From Heyndrickxia acidicola (GTDB lineage: Bacteria > Bacillota > Bacilli > Bacillales > Bacillaceae_C), in the NCBI RefSeq assembly GCF_001636425.1, contig NZ_KV440953.1:3778001-3842000 (forward strand): a stretch of DNA of 64,000 bases. The letters run 5' to 3'. This document shows positions 9,015 through 17,500 of this stretch, piece by piece (positions within the stretch are counted from its first letter, which is position 1; every line of letters begins with the position of its first letter). The position numbers and the translations under genes are program-made. The notes beneath the pieces were generated by a model. It was not told where the DNA came from and did not search any database. It saw only the letters and a list, made by a program, of their open reading frames with translations.

Positions 9015-9224
9015 AATAAGTCCCAATTTAATTTATTCGTGGGATTACAATTAACTTAATGTGATGGAATCCTGTCAAGTTTATCTTTTATAGTTTGGTT
9101 TTTCCAGAATAATTCCCCCGTTGGGCTCAATCGAAGGTGTAAACAGATTGTAATTGAACTAAACTGTCCCGTTCGCTTAAGTACATTCTTTTACAATCTT
9201 TACCTCACCTTAATATAAATATCC

Positions 9225-9486
9225 TAAATCTAAAGTTTATTGAAGTCAAAGGTGCGAAATACCTGCGCGAAAAGAGATTATCAGTAATGTAAAACAACCG
9301 GCAGGAAGATCAGGGCACTGCCAATCTATGAACTAAAGCCGATTGTAGATTGAACCCAAAGTTGATTGAAGCGAAAGGCGCGAGACTCCTGCGGGAAAAG
9401 CTGGCCAGAGGAAGCTCCCGGCCGCCCGCGGAAAGCGAGTGCCTGCAGCGAAAATCAACCAGCAGGAAGTATAGAACGCTACTACC
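9225..9486. repeat. GC-rich intergenic repeat A, copy 1 plus a decayed copy
   Basis: Bases 9361-9476 carry the repeat beginning GTTGATTGAAGCGAAAGGC and ending AAAATCAACCAGCAGGAAG. Compared with copies at 14883 and 15261 it lacks about 27 internal bases between two GAG triplets, removing half of the main hairpin. A very degraded copy lies just upstream (9238-9315). No gene is visible in 9015-9672 apart from spurious frames inside the repeat. Confidence 0.8.
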
Positions 9487-9672
9487 CAATGTACATATTC
9501 TAATAGAAAAGAGACGGAGAAATTGCGCTACTGGGCGGAAAAGTTCACAAAGTCTCTCTATTAAAATAAGCCTTTTGGAGGGTATAAAAAATTTCTATTA
9601 CTACTTGATAGAGTGGGCATGCTATCCTTTGTTTAATGAACATTTAAATTATTCAGAAAACAGGTGATAAGC

Positions 9673-10848
9673 ATGCCAAGTACGAGAGTTGATGAGCTGA
9701 CGGAGATTATCGATAAGGTTAAGGAATGGAGGCGGTATCTCCACCGCCACCCTGAGCTGTCATTTGAAGAAGAAAAGACGGCTCAATTCGTGTATGACCA
9801 GCTGGTGTCGTTTGGAGGGCTTCGGGTGACGCGCCCAACGAAAACCAGTGTGGTGGCTTCCTTAATGGGGAGCGAGCCAGGAAAGGTACTGGGCCTGCGG
9901 GCAGACATGGATGCTCTTCCGATTCATGAGGAAACGCCGGTGGAGTACGCCTCTGAAACGCCGGGCGTCATGCATGCCTGCGGCCATGATGGGCATACAG
10001 CCATGCTTCTGGGAGCAGCAAAACGCCTAAGCCAGCAGCGGGATGAAATCAAGGGTGAAATCCGGTTTATTTTCCAGCATGCAGAAGAGCTGCCGCCGGG
10101 AGGTGCCCAGGAATTGGTCGATGCTGGTGTGGTCGATGATGTGGATTATATCGTCGGAATCCACCTCATGTCGATCATCCCACGTGGAAAAATCGGTGTT
10201 GTCTATGGCCCGGTTACTGCTAACTCCGATACCTTCGATGTTAAAATCATAGGAAAGGGAGGTCATTCCTCACAGCCGGAAAATTCTATCGATCCCGTTT
10301 TGATGGCTGCACATTTTATCACCAACCTTCAGCAAATTGTTTCAAGGAACGTGGATCCCGGTGAAAAGCTTGTGGTGTCAACGACCACCCTCCAGGCGGG
10401 AATTGCCAAAAATGTGATTCCGGAATCTGTCCATATTGGCGGCTCGGTACGTTCCTTCCTGCCAGAGGTAAGAAAACAGGCAGCATCCCTAATCGAACGC
10501 GTTGCCAAGGGAGTTACGGAGGCGCATGGCGGTTCCTATGAGTTTCACTACCATAAGGGGTACAGCTCTGTCATCAATGATGCTGAGCTTACCAAAAAGG
10601 TCGAAGAATTCCTGATTGGAGAGTTTGGCAGCGAGCATGTCGTGAGAGGAGAAGGCTCCATGGGTGGAGAGGATTTTTCCGCTTATTTGCAAAAGGTGCC
10701 GGGCTGCTTTATTCCGGTGGGAGCGGGAAATGCGGAGAAAGGCATTGTGTATCCGCATCACCATCCGCGCTTTAATATCGACGAGGATGCCTTGGAGGAT
10801 GGCGTAAGGATTTTTATTAATCTATCGAAAAAAATACTAAATGACTAA
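9673..10848 (+). CDS. M20 family metal-dependent amidohydrolase/peptidase (first of tandem pair)
   Basis: Cytosolic two-metal hydrolase of the M20D type that cleaves N-acyl amino acids or small peptides; 391 residues. ATG 9673 has AGGTG 7 bases upstream. Metal and catalytic motifs are all present: LHRHPELS, LRADMDALP, MHACGHDGHTA, FQHAEELPPGG, GIHLMS, GGHSSQPENSIDP (dimerisation/lid domain), MGGEDFSAY and YPHHHPRFNIDE. It is the first gene of an operon with a second M20 enzyme, a transporter and an amidohydrolase, all in the same direction with short gaps. This suggests uptake and stepwise hydrolysis of an acylated amino compound. The substrate cannot be read from sequence. Confidence 0.93.
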   Translation: MPSTRVDELTEIIDKVKEWRRYLHRHPELSFEEEKTAQFVYDQLVSFGGLRVTRPTKTSVVASLMGSEPGKVLGLRADMDALPIHEETPVEYASETPGVMHACGHDGHTAMLLGAAKRLSQQRDEIKGEIRFIFQHAEELPPGGAQELVDAGVVDDVDYIVGIHLMSIIPRGKIGVVYGPVTANSDTFDVKIIGKGGHSSQPENSIDPVLMAAHFITNLQQIVSRNVDPGEKLVVSTTTLQAGIAKNVIPESVHIGGSVRSFLPEVRKQAASLIERVAKGVTEAHGGSYEFHYHKGYSSVINDAELTKKVEEFLIGEFGSEHVVRGEGSMGGEDFSAYLQKVPGCFIPVGAGNAEKGIVYPHHHPRFNIDEDALEDGVRIFINLSKKILND

Positions 10849-10874
10849 ACCATTCATAGAAAGGAGTTTGCCGG

Positions 10875-12062
10875 ATGAATGAAGTCCTCATGATAGAAGA
10901 TTTAATGGATGAAGTAAAAGAGACCGTCACGGGCTGGAGAAGGTATCTCCATCAGTATCCAGAGCTGTCGTTTGAGGAGGAGAAAACCTCCCAGTTTGTC
11001 TATGATACGCTTGAGAGCTTTGGAGGCTTAGAGATTACGAGACCGACGAAAACCAGTGTGTTGGCGACGTTAAAGGGCGGCCGGCCTGGAGGGGTTCTGG
11101 CGATGCGCGCGGATATGGATGCACTCGCTATACAAGAGGAAAATGAGTTTGATTTCGTCTCACAACATCCAGGTGTCATGCACGCCTGCGGCCATGATGG
11201 CCATACGGCGATGCTGCTGGGGGCCGCAAAGGTTCTTTCCAAGATTCGGGATCAGGTGCCGGGAGAGGTCCGGTTTATTTTTCAGCATGCAGAGGAAGTT
11301 CCTCCAGGAGGCGCGGTGGAAATGGTGGAAGCAGGTGTACTGGAAGGAGTCGATCAGGTAATTGGCCTTCATTTATCCTCGCCGATTCCGACTGGGAAAA
11401 TCGGGCTTGCCTATGGAACGCTTTCGGCAAATTGCGATGTCTTCACCATCAATATCAATGGGAAAGGCGGCCATTCCTCGCAGCCGAATACGGCGATTGA
11501 CCCTGTCGTCATCAGTGCTGAGGTGGTGACAAGCCTGCAATCAATCGTGTCGCGGAACATTGCTGCAAGGGAAAAAGCTGTGCTTTCCGTGACACAGATT
11601 CACGGGGGATCGGCACAGAATATCATTCCGCAATCCGTTTTCTTAAACGGCACCGTCAGAACCTTTGATCCCGCTGTACGCAAGAAAATACCGGAATTGA
11701 TGGAGCGGATCGTAAAGGGGATTACGGAAGCACACGGAGCCACGTACGATTTTCAGTATGAATATGGCTATGGAAGTGTCGTGAATGACGAGAAGCTAAC
11801 CGCCAAGTTGGAAACAGTGGTTGGAAAAGCCCTCGGTGATGAGTATCTTCTTCATTTGCCGCCGTGTTCTCTGATGGGAAGCGAATATTTTTCGGCTTTT
11901 TCCAATGAAGTTCCTGGCTGCTTCCTGTTGGTGGGAGCTGGAAATGAAGAAAAGGGCATTGTGCATCCGCACCATCATCCGCGATTTAGCGTGGATGAGG
12001 CGGCACTCGAGCACGGGCTGAGTATCCTGGTCCATGCACCGCTCTATTTGAATAGAGAGTGA
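10875..12062 (+). CDS. M20 family metal-dependent amidohydrolase/peptidase (second of tandem pair)
   Basis: 395 residues, starting at ATG 10875 behind AAAGGAG. It is clearly a tandem duplicate of the preceding gene, sharing long identical stretches (MHACGHDGHTAMLLGAAK, FQHAEE, GKGGHSSQPN). Metal ligands are kept: the Cys/His of ACGHDGH, the Glu pair of HAEE, GLHLSS and the His of HPHHHPRF. The usually conserved GGEDF near residue 340 is GSEYF here, so the Asp next to the conserved Glu is lost. That may indicate a shifted substrate range rather than inactivity. The gap to the first gene is 26 bases. Confidence 0.92.
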   Translation: MNEVLMIEDLMDEVKETVTGWRRYLHQYPELSFEEEKTSQFVYDTLESFGGLEITRPTKTSVLATLKGGRPGGVLAMRADMDALAIQEENEFDFVSQHPGVMHACGHDGHTAMLLGAAKVLSKIRDQVPGEVRFIFQHAEEVPPGGAVEMVEAGVLEGVDQVIGLHLSSPIPTGKIGLAYGTLSANCDVFTININGKGGHSSQPNTAIDPVVISAEVVTSLQSIVSRNIAAREKAVLSVTQIHGGSAQNIIPQSVFLNGTVRTFDPAVRKKIPELMERIVKGITEAHGATYDFQYEYGYGSVVNDEKLTAKLETVVGKALGDEYLLHLPPCSLMGSEYFSAFSNEVPGCFLLVGAGNEEKGIVHPHHHPRFSVDEAALEHGLSILVHAPLYLNRE

Positions 12063-12093
12063 AGGGTTTATTTAAAAAGAAGGACTTGAAAAA

Positions 12094-12120
12094 GCTCCAG
12101 GCTCCCATACCGCCTGGAGC
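12094..12120 (+). other. Hairpin within the M20-transporter operon
   Basis: GCTCCAGG pairs with CCTGGAGC around an 11-base loop in the 154-base gap before the transporter. No T-run follows, so it may act as an mRNA stability or processing element rather than a terminator. Confidence 0.4.
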
Positions 12121-12216
12121 AGAAATGAACAAGCAGGGCAGCCTGCAAGAAAGAGAGTGGAAACGAGATTCAAAGGCAGCAAAAAAACTAAATTATAAGA
12201 GAAGGCAGGTCGTGAG

Positions 12217-13407
12217 ATGATGAATCCCGTGTACGCAAGCTTAATCATCCTGGGGGTTATTGCAATAGGGGAAATTGTTTCCATTGTGACAAGGGCAAAG
12301 GTGCCGTCGTTGCTCGTGGCAATGGTGGGGGTTTTTATTCTTTTTAAAACAGGTGTGGTTCCAAGCAGCATCATCCAGGCTTCAACCTTTGCCGTCATCG
12401 GAGCGGTATTGACGCCCGCACTCCTTGTTCACATGGGGACGCTGATTCCGATGAAAGTGATGAAAAGCCAATATAAGGCCGTTTTGATTACGCTATTGGG
12501 ACTGGCCTTTGCGGTTCTCTTAATGCTCCTGATTGTTCCAATTTTCTTTGGCTACAAAACAGCTGTCGCAGGCGCCGGCCCGATGACAGGCGGAATCATT
12601 GCTTATCTTTTAACGGCCGATGCTCTTAAAAATGCCGGGTTTGCTGCTTTAATTGTGATTCCGGTCATTGTCCTGACGCTTCACAGTGTGGTGGGAATGC
12701 CGCTGACCGCCTTTTTATTGAGAAGGCATGCTGCCAATCTTCGCCGTACGATGGATGCGGGCACCTATACTGCGGCCGATGCGGCAACGGCTGATATGCT
12801 CGAAGCAGAGTCTGGCCGTACGGAAACCAAGAAGCGCAGCCTGATTCCTGAACGCTTTCAGCAAAGCAGCTTTGTTCTCTTATTTATGATTTTTATCGGC
12901 AGCGCCCTGTCCGTTACCATGCAGGGATTAACCGGCATCAGCTACAGCCTTTGGGGCCTGCTCATTGGTATCCTGGGTTCTTACTTAGGATTTTATCCTC
13001 AAAAGGTGCTGGAAAAGGCAAATGGATTCAGCATTGCCATGGTTGGAGTGGTCTTCACGGTTTTGAGCTCGATCGCCGCTGTGACAATCAAGAGCATCAT
13101 CAGCGTCCTGCCTGCCGTTGCCTTGATTATTGTCGTCGGCTCTATCGGTCTGGTGCTTGGCGGTTACCTTGGTTCCAAGCTCTTTAAATGGGATCCAAAT
13201 AAAGGCATCGCCGTTGCTTTGACGGCCATGTATGGATTTCCCGGCGACTTCCTGATTTCAAAAGAAGTCAGCCGCAGTATGGGTAGAACGAAGGAAGAAG
13301 AAGATCAAATCCTTGGGGAAATATTGCCGCCAATGCTCATTGGAGGTTTTACATCCGTTACGATTGGTTCTGTCATTATCGCTAGCATTCTTGTAAAAAC
13401 CTTATAA
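12217..13407 (+). CDS. Predicted integral membrane transporter
   Basis: 396-residue protein with about ten hydrophobic segments. A central hydrophilic loop (about residues 170-205, MDAGTYTAADAATADMLEAE) splits two halves, the usual plan of secondary carriers. The conserved-looking motif GAGPMTGGIIAYLLTADALK sits in the first half, and a glycine-rich GFPGDFLISKEVS near residue 345 in the second. I cannot assign a transporter family. Its place between two M20 amidohydrolases and a downstream amidohydrolase with the same orientation suggests that it imports (or exports) the substrate or product of those enzymes. ATG 12217 and the next codon ATG 12220 are both possible. Confidence 0.75.
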   Translation: MMNPVYASLIILGVIAIGEIVSIVTRAKVPSLLVAMVGVFILFKTGVVPSSIIQASTFAVIGAVLTPALLVHMGTLIPMKVMKSQYKAVLITLLGLAFAVLLMLLIVPIFFGYKTAVAGAGPMTGGIIAYLLTADALKNAGFAALIVIPVIVLTLHSVVGMPLTAFLLRRHAANLRRTMDAGTYTAADAATADMLEAESGRTETKKRSLIPERFQQSSFVLLFMIFIGSALSVTMQGLTGISYSLWGLLIGILGSYLGFYPQKVLEKANGFSIAMVGVVFTVLSSIAAVTIKSIISVLPAVALIIVVGSIGLVLGGYLGSKLFKWDPNKGIAVALTAMYGFPGDFLISKEVSRSMGRTKEEEDQILGEILPPMLIGGFTSVTIGSVIIASILVKTL

Positions 13408-13422
13408 TAGGAGGAATGGAAA

Positions 13423-14694
13423 ATGGGATACACGCTGATTAAAAATGCAACACTGATCGATGGAACAGGCAAGGATCCGGTGCAAAATGCAGCAGTGCTG
13501 ATAAAGGATAACAGGATTGTAGAGGTGGGAACGCAGGATACCGTAAAAGTGCCGAATGGGGAAGTGAAGGTCATCGATGCACAAGGCGGTTACCTTCTGC
13601 CAGGGCTGATTGACACCCATGTCCATATGATGTTTGAAGTAAAGGACATGCGGGAAACGCTGGTGACGCCATTTGCGCTTCAATTTTACCAGGCGATTGA
13701 GTACCTGAAGCGAACCTTGAATGTCGGCATTACCTCTGTCCGGGATGCAGGCTTTACGGATTATGGCGTGAAGGTGGCTGTGGAGCAAGGGCTGATTAAG
13801 GGACCGCGCATGCAGGTCAGCATCAATCCTTTGACCATTACCGGCGGCCACGGCGATTCCTGGATGCGTTCCGGAATGGATGTGACGCGCCAAAGCTATC
13901 CGGGCATGCCATCCGGCTTGTGTGACGGCCCGGAGGAGGTCCGCAAAAAGGTGCGGGAAATGCTGAGGGCTGGTGCGGATATTATTAAAGTCCATGCAAC
14001 GGGCGGCGTGATGAGCCCAACGGACCATCCGGAATTCACGCAGTTCTCGGAAGAAGAGCTCTTGATCATTGTGCAGGAGGCGGCGTTCAGGCGCGGCGTC
14101 AAGGTCATGGCACATGCCCAGGGAGCGGAGGGTGTGAAAAATGCCGTCCGGGCAGGAATCCATTCAATCGAGCATGGAATCTTCCTGGATGATGAAGCGA
14201 TCGAGCTCATGCTGAAAAAAGGCACCTATCTTGTGCCGACACTGCTCGCACCGGTTTCTGTGCTAGAAGCCAGTGAAAAAACAGATGACATGCCGGAATA
14301 TGCTGTAGCGAAAGCCCGTGAAGTAGTCGATATCCATCGTGAAAGTGTGGCAAAAGCCTATAAAGCCGGTGTGAAAATCGCCATGGGAACCGATGCCGGT
14401 GTCATGCCCCACGGAACCAACCTCCGCGAACTCGGGCTCATGTGCGGAATCGGCATGTCACCGATGGAAGCTCTTGTGGCCACAACCAAAGTGGCAGCAG
14501 AATGTATGGGCTGGGGCGACCGGGTCGGTACCCTTGAAAAAGGAAAAGCGGCCGACTTTGTGGTCGTCAAAACCAACCCGCTGGAGAACATTCGGTCACT
14601 TGAAGATGAGCGCAACATTGTACTCGTCGCCAAGGACGGTGTGATCGAGAAGGACCTAAGAGTCAAAAGCGGGGAGCTAGTGGGGCAGGCTTGA
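13423..14694 (+). CDS. Amidohydrolase, imidazolonepropionase-like/Xaa-Pro dipeptidase-type
   Basis: 423-residue metal-dependent hydrolase of the amidohydrolase superfamily (TIM barrel). Metal-binding motifs in order: DTHVHMMFE (about 63-71), the barrel lysine region IIKVHATGGV, VMAHAQGAEG, IHSIEHGIFLDDEA and the catalytic Asp in MGTDAGVMPHG. The N- and C-terminal beta-sandwich segments (ATLIDGTGKDP; GKAADFVVVKTNPLENI) are intact. AGGAGG sits 9 bases before ATG 13423, and only 15 bases separate it from the transporter, so they are co-transcribed. Relatives act on cyclic amides or dipeptides, which fits an N-acyl or peptide-like substrate shared with the M20 pair. Confidence 0.9.
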   Translation: MGYTLIKNATLIDGTGKDPVQNAAVLIKDNRIVEVGTQDTVKVPNGEVKVIDAQGGYLLPGLIDTHVHMMFEVKDMRETLVTPFALQFYQAIEYLKRTLNVGITSVRDAGFTDYGVKVAVEQGLIKGPRMQVSINPLTITGGHGDSWMRSGMDVTRQSYPGMPSGLCDGPEEVRKKVREMLRAGADIIKVHATGGVMSPTDHPEFTQFSEEELLIIVQEAAFRRGVKVMAHAQGAEGVKNAVRAGIHSIEHGIFLDDEAIELMLKKGTYLVPTLLAPVSVLEASEKTDDMPEYAVAKAREVVDIHRESVAKAYKAGVKIAMGTDAGVMPHGTNLRELGLMCGIGMSPMEALVATTKVAAECMGWGDRVGTLEKGKAADFVVVKTNPLENIRSLEDERNIVLVAKDGVIEKDLRVKSGELVGQA

Positions 14695-14729
14695 TGGACG
14701 CGGGAGAATGTAAATAGGTAAGGGAAATG

Positions 14730-14752
14730 ACGCATGTTACATGCGTTTTTTC
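14730..14752 (+). terminator. Terminator of the M20-amidohydrolase operon
   Basis: ACGCATG-TTA-CATGCGT followed by TTTTTTC. Confidence 0.85.
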
Positions 14753-14882
14753 TTTTTATTAGGGACTGTTTAAGTTTAATTTCTTGGTGATTGGAACGCT
14801 CAGTATTGTGAAAATTAATCGGCAGGAAGATCAGAACGCTATAAATATCACAGTTTAATCCCAATAGTGAACTCAATCCAAT

Positions 14883-15020
14883 GTTGATTGAAGCGGAAGG
14901 CGCGAGACTCCTGCGGGAAAAGCTGGCCAGAGGGAGATCCCGCAGGAGCGTGCGACGAGGAAGCTCCCGGCCGCCCGCGGAAAGCGAGTGCCTGAAGCGG
15001 AAATCAACTAGCAGGAAGAT
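14883..15020. repeat. GC-rich intergenic repeat A, copy 2 (full length)
   Basis: Full-length copy. Contains the perfect 11-base hairpin arms CTCCTGCGGGA (14908-14918) and TCCCGCAGGAG (14938-14948), then GCTCCCGGCCGCCCGCGG and GCGAGTGCCTGAAGCGG. A decayed copy at about 15100-15210 separates it from copy 3. Short frames inside it encode only repeat-derived Arg/Ser-rich peptides and are not genes. Confidence 0.85.
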
Positions 15021-15260
15021 CAGTGCACTATCAAAGTCTAGGTTAAAGCCTAATGTTAAGCTGAATTCAATTTGAATAAAGTGTTGGTATGCGACTATTG
15101 CGGAATCGCGGCATATGCCAGACATCAAAGGAGCACAGCGACAATGAGGCTCCCCGACCGTCCGCGAATAGGGAGTATCAGGAGTGGAAATCAACCGGCG
15201 GGATGATAAGGGGTACTGCCAAATATCACAGTTTAATCCCAATATTGAATTCAATCCAAA

Positions 15261-15400
15261 GTTGATTGAAGCGAAAGGCACGAGACTCCTGCGGGAAAAG
15301 CTGGCCAGAGGGAGATCCCGCAGGAGCGTGCGACGAGGAAGCTCCCGGCCGCCCGCGGAAAGCGAGTGCCTGAAGCGGAAATCAACCAGCAGAAAGACCA
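15261..15400. repeat. GC-rich intergenic repeat A, copy 3 (full length)
   Basis: Nearly identical to copy 2 over about 135 bases, with only a handful of substitutions, including both hairpin arms. It ends about 25 bases before the 3' end of the convergent tgl gene. Confidence 0.85.
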
Positions 15401-15426
15401 GGGCACAACCAAGGTAGAACAGTGCT

Positions 15427-16251
15427 TTAAGTAATATACGTCCTCGAACCAATTTCAGCCCTGACAAGATTAGAAGGCTGAGAAGGAAGGGAGGAAGGAT
15501 ACCTCGGACCACTCTGTGCAAACTGGCGTAAATATTGAAAATTCATCCGAGTAATGTCAGTCGTTAAATAGGCAGGCTCCTGTGAATACGGAAGTCTTTT
15601 ACTATTCAAAAACTTAATAATGAACTGGCTTGTTCTCATTCCCATTCCATGTCCGAAAAAAAGATTTTTCCCCATCATAATCCCATTTTCCCCTCGCCAA
15701 TAGGGCGTTTTGGGATTGACGGCAGGATTTTTAAAATAAACACAATCTCCCGGCAGATAATCCCTCCCTGAATGAAGCTGAAGATCAAGATCCTGATCAT
15801 GCTGCCAATCGTAAAGAAAAAGCCCTGCAAAAAGTTCATCAAATACGTTTTTCCCCAGCGTCTCCAATATCGCCTTATAAAAGATGATCACCATTGCCGT
15901 GGCACATTCAAACGCGTATTTCTTCCCACTTATAAAAATGTCTGTAAGGCCAGCATGAGGAGGCACATCGTCTCTAATGATAAACGCACCGCTTGGGTGG
16001 CGCATCCAGTATCTTGGGTTGCATATAGACGTCCTTAAGGTTGTGAATTCTGCATCACTCCTGTCCAGCGCGACCGCAGCCTTCATAATTTGAACTCTCA
16101 TCTCCAGCTCAAAATCAATCTCGCTCATTGTTTGATATTCATACTTCTGGCTGTACTGTCCCATCATTTCAAGTATGGACATTTTTTCTTTTGATGAAGT
16201 CCAATGGTGATAGTCATTGGAACCCAGTATTTTTTCATTTACGACAATCAT
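15427..16251 (-). CDS. tgl: Protein-glutamine gamma-glutamyltransferase (spore coat transglutaminase)
   Basis: Forms epsilon-(gamma-glutamyl)lysine cross-links between spore coat proteins late in sporulation. 274 residues, slightly longer than the roughly 245 of B. subtilis Tgl because of a C-terminal extension. Family signatures include YEYQTMSEIDFELEMR, NPRYWMRHPSGAFI and the catalytic cysteine in FECATAMVIIFYKAI (about residue 115). Also visible are YDWQHDQDLDLQ, GDCVYFKNP and the histidine region FFGHGMGM. GGGAGGGG lies 9 bases before ATG 16251. Its presence implies an endospore former. A CATA-type -10 upstream would fit a mother-cell sigma factor, but I could not establish it. Confidence 0.93.
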   Translation of the reverse strand: MIVVNEKILGSNDYHHWTSSKEKMSILEMMGQYSQKYEYQTMSEIDFELEMRVQIMKAAVALDRSDAEFTTLRTSICNPRYWMRHPSGAFIIRDDVPPHAGLTDIFISGKKYAFECATAMVIIFYKAILETLGKNVFDELFAGLFLYDWQHDQDLDLQLHSGRDYLPGDCVYFKNPAVNPKTPYWRGENGIMMGKNLFFGHGMGMRTSQFIIKFLNSKRLPYSQEPAYLTTDITRMNFQYLRQFAQSGPRYPSSLPSQPSNLVRAEIGSRTYIT

Positions 16252-16408
16252 CTTGGAATCCCCTCCCTTTTTGTGGGGTCATTCTCTGAAAATATATGAT
16301 ATCCCAGCTTTTCTTTATGTATGATTTTTAAGAAGGGGTTCTTTTGTTATTGTAAAAGGGCAAGGAGAATGGGTGCTCTCCTGGCCTCTTGTTTTTTTAT
16401 TGAATACA

Positions 16409-16975
16409 TTAGCCTTGCTGTCTGTACATATCGTGGGGCGGCTCAAATAAATCATCTTTGGCCTTTCGTACAACGGAAAAATGATCGACATTGTAATGGC
16501 CATGAAGGATTTGGTTGTGATGTTCTATAATTTGTTCGGCCGGTAACACTTTTGTGCTTGATGTAGAATGTCCATCTTCTACGAGGGTGACGTCAAAACC
16601 GTTAACCGTAGCCGTTCTTACAGCCGAATCAATGCAGTGCTCCGTTTTGCAGCCCATGATAACGAGATGGCCGATCTTGTTTTCTTTCAGCACATCCAAT
16701 AATGGAGTTCCATAGAAGGAATTGGTCGCTTTTTTATCATAAATCCTCGAAGCGGCCGGAACCTTGATGGCCTGGTGAATGTCAAAGCCTTTTCCCTTGC
16801 CCTCTGCTACATCCAAATCCCGTATGAAGACAATGAAATGCTCCTCTTTTAGCGCTTTTTCCACCGCTTCATTGATATTCTGTATCAGGTGATCCTTCTT
16901 CCAAACTGCTTCCTCACCGTCTTTCCCTTCGATAAGCTCCTGTTGAGCATCAATTACGAGTAATGCATGATTCAA
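16409..16975 (-). CDS. Isochorismatase-family cysteine hydrolase
   Basis: 188 residues, with the three-layer alpha/beta fold motifs of the isochorismatase/nicotinamidase family. The catalytic Asp is in LLVIDAQQ (residue 9). The general-base region is KKATNSFYGTPL, with its Lys near residue 101. The nucleophile lies in TEHCIDSAVRTA, preceded by the typical cis-peptide motif (VIMGCK). The family hydrolyses amides or vinyl ethers, and stand-alone Bacillus members mostly lack known substrates. It is divergent from nothing obvious and 150 bases upstream of tgl on the same strand. Confidence 0.88.
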   Translation of the reverse strand: MNHALLVIDAQQELIEGKDGEEAVWKKDHLIQNINEAVEKALKEEHFIVFIRDLDVAEGKGKGFDIHQAIKVPAASRIYDKKATNSFYGTPLLDVLKENKIGHLVIMGCKTEHCIDSAVRTATVNGFDVTLVEDGHSTSSTKVLPAEQIIEHHNQILHGHYNVDHFSVVRKAKDDLFEPPHDMYRQQG

Positions 16976-17037
16976 TTAGAAAACCCCTTTCGTTTATTTT
17001 TAAAAGCTGCAAACCGTCTACTAAATGTTTTTTTCAA

Positions 17038-17062
17038 AAAAATCGCCCCCTTTTCGGGGTTC
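17038..17062 (-). terminator. Reverse-strand terminator
   Basis: Read on the reverse strand, CCCC-GAAAA-GGGG then GCGATTTTTTT. It probably served the gene whose remnant lies at 17216-17431. Confidence 0.6.
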
Positions 17063-17215
17063 TAGCTAATACTATTCTTGAAGAATGGGAGAAACTCCTT
17101 TTATAAAACACATGCCTTTTTCTGGAGCTAATGTTGGGACAAGTTTCCTTAAAAATTAATGAAACGTCTGTCAAAAAGAAGCTACAGTCAATCCCGTAAG
17201 CAGATTCACCATTGC

Positions 17216-17431
17216 TCAACCCCATATCCTTCCAAACAACTTGGTACTGTACTCTCCCATCAACTCCTTATTACTCGTCATCATAACCATGAAAATAAGC
17301 AGTGGCAGCATCAGAACCCCACCAATGACTTGTATGATAATAGCGAAGAGATTTAATGGCAAACTAAGAATCAGAACAGCGAGTGCTGCAAGAAACAAAC
17401 TTCCAAAATTACTAATGACAGATGCTCCCAA
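17216..17431 (-). pseudogene. C-terminal remnant of an Nramp-family metal transporter
   Basis: 71 codons, highly hydrophobic. The last 45 residues (LFAIIIQVIGGVLMLPLLI ... NKELMGEYSTK) match the final transmembrane helix and the conserved MGxYxN-type tail of Nramp divalent-metal transporters. The other ten helices are absent, so this is debris of a larger gene. A terminator follows at 17038-17062. The identification rests on one helix and its tail. Confidence 0.55.
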
Positions 17432-17500
17432 ATGAAAGTAAAATATATTATAGGAAAGATATTCATAAGATGAACATTAGAGAAACATAGCGGAGGAATT

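Noticed and set aside
9350-9667. 105-codon forward frame upstream of the first M20 gene
   Set aside because: It begins inside repeat A and its Arg/Ser-rich peptide is the same as in other repeat copies; no binding site.
12094-12120. Terminator inside the M20-transporter operon
   Set aside because: The stem is good but no T-run follows, so it was listed only as a hairpin.
13402-14163. 253-codon reverse frame rich in His, opposite the amidohydrolase gene
   Set aside because: It is the complement of a clear coding gene with intact metal motifs; the His-rich translation is a codon-shadow effect.
14358-15521. A 387-codon reverse-strand open frame
   Set aside because: It crosses the 3' part of the amidohydrolase gene, a terminator and two copies of repeat A; its product is repeat-derived Leu/Arg/Ser sequence, with no start site.
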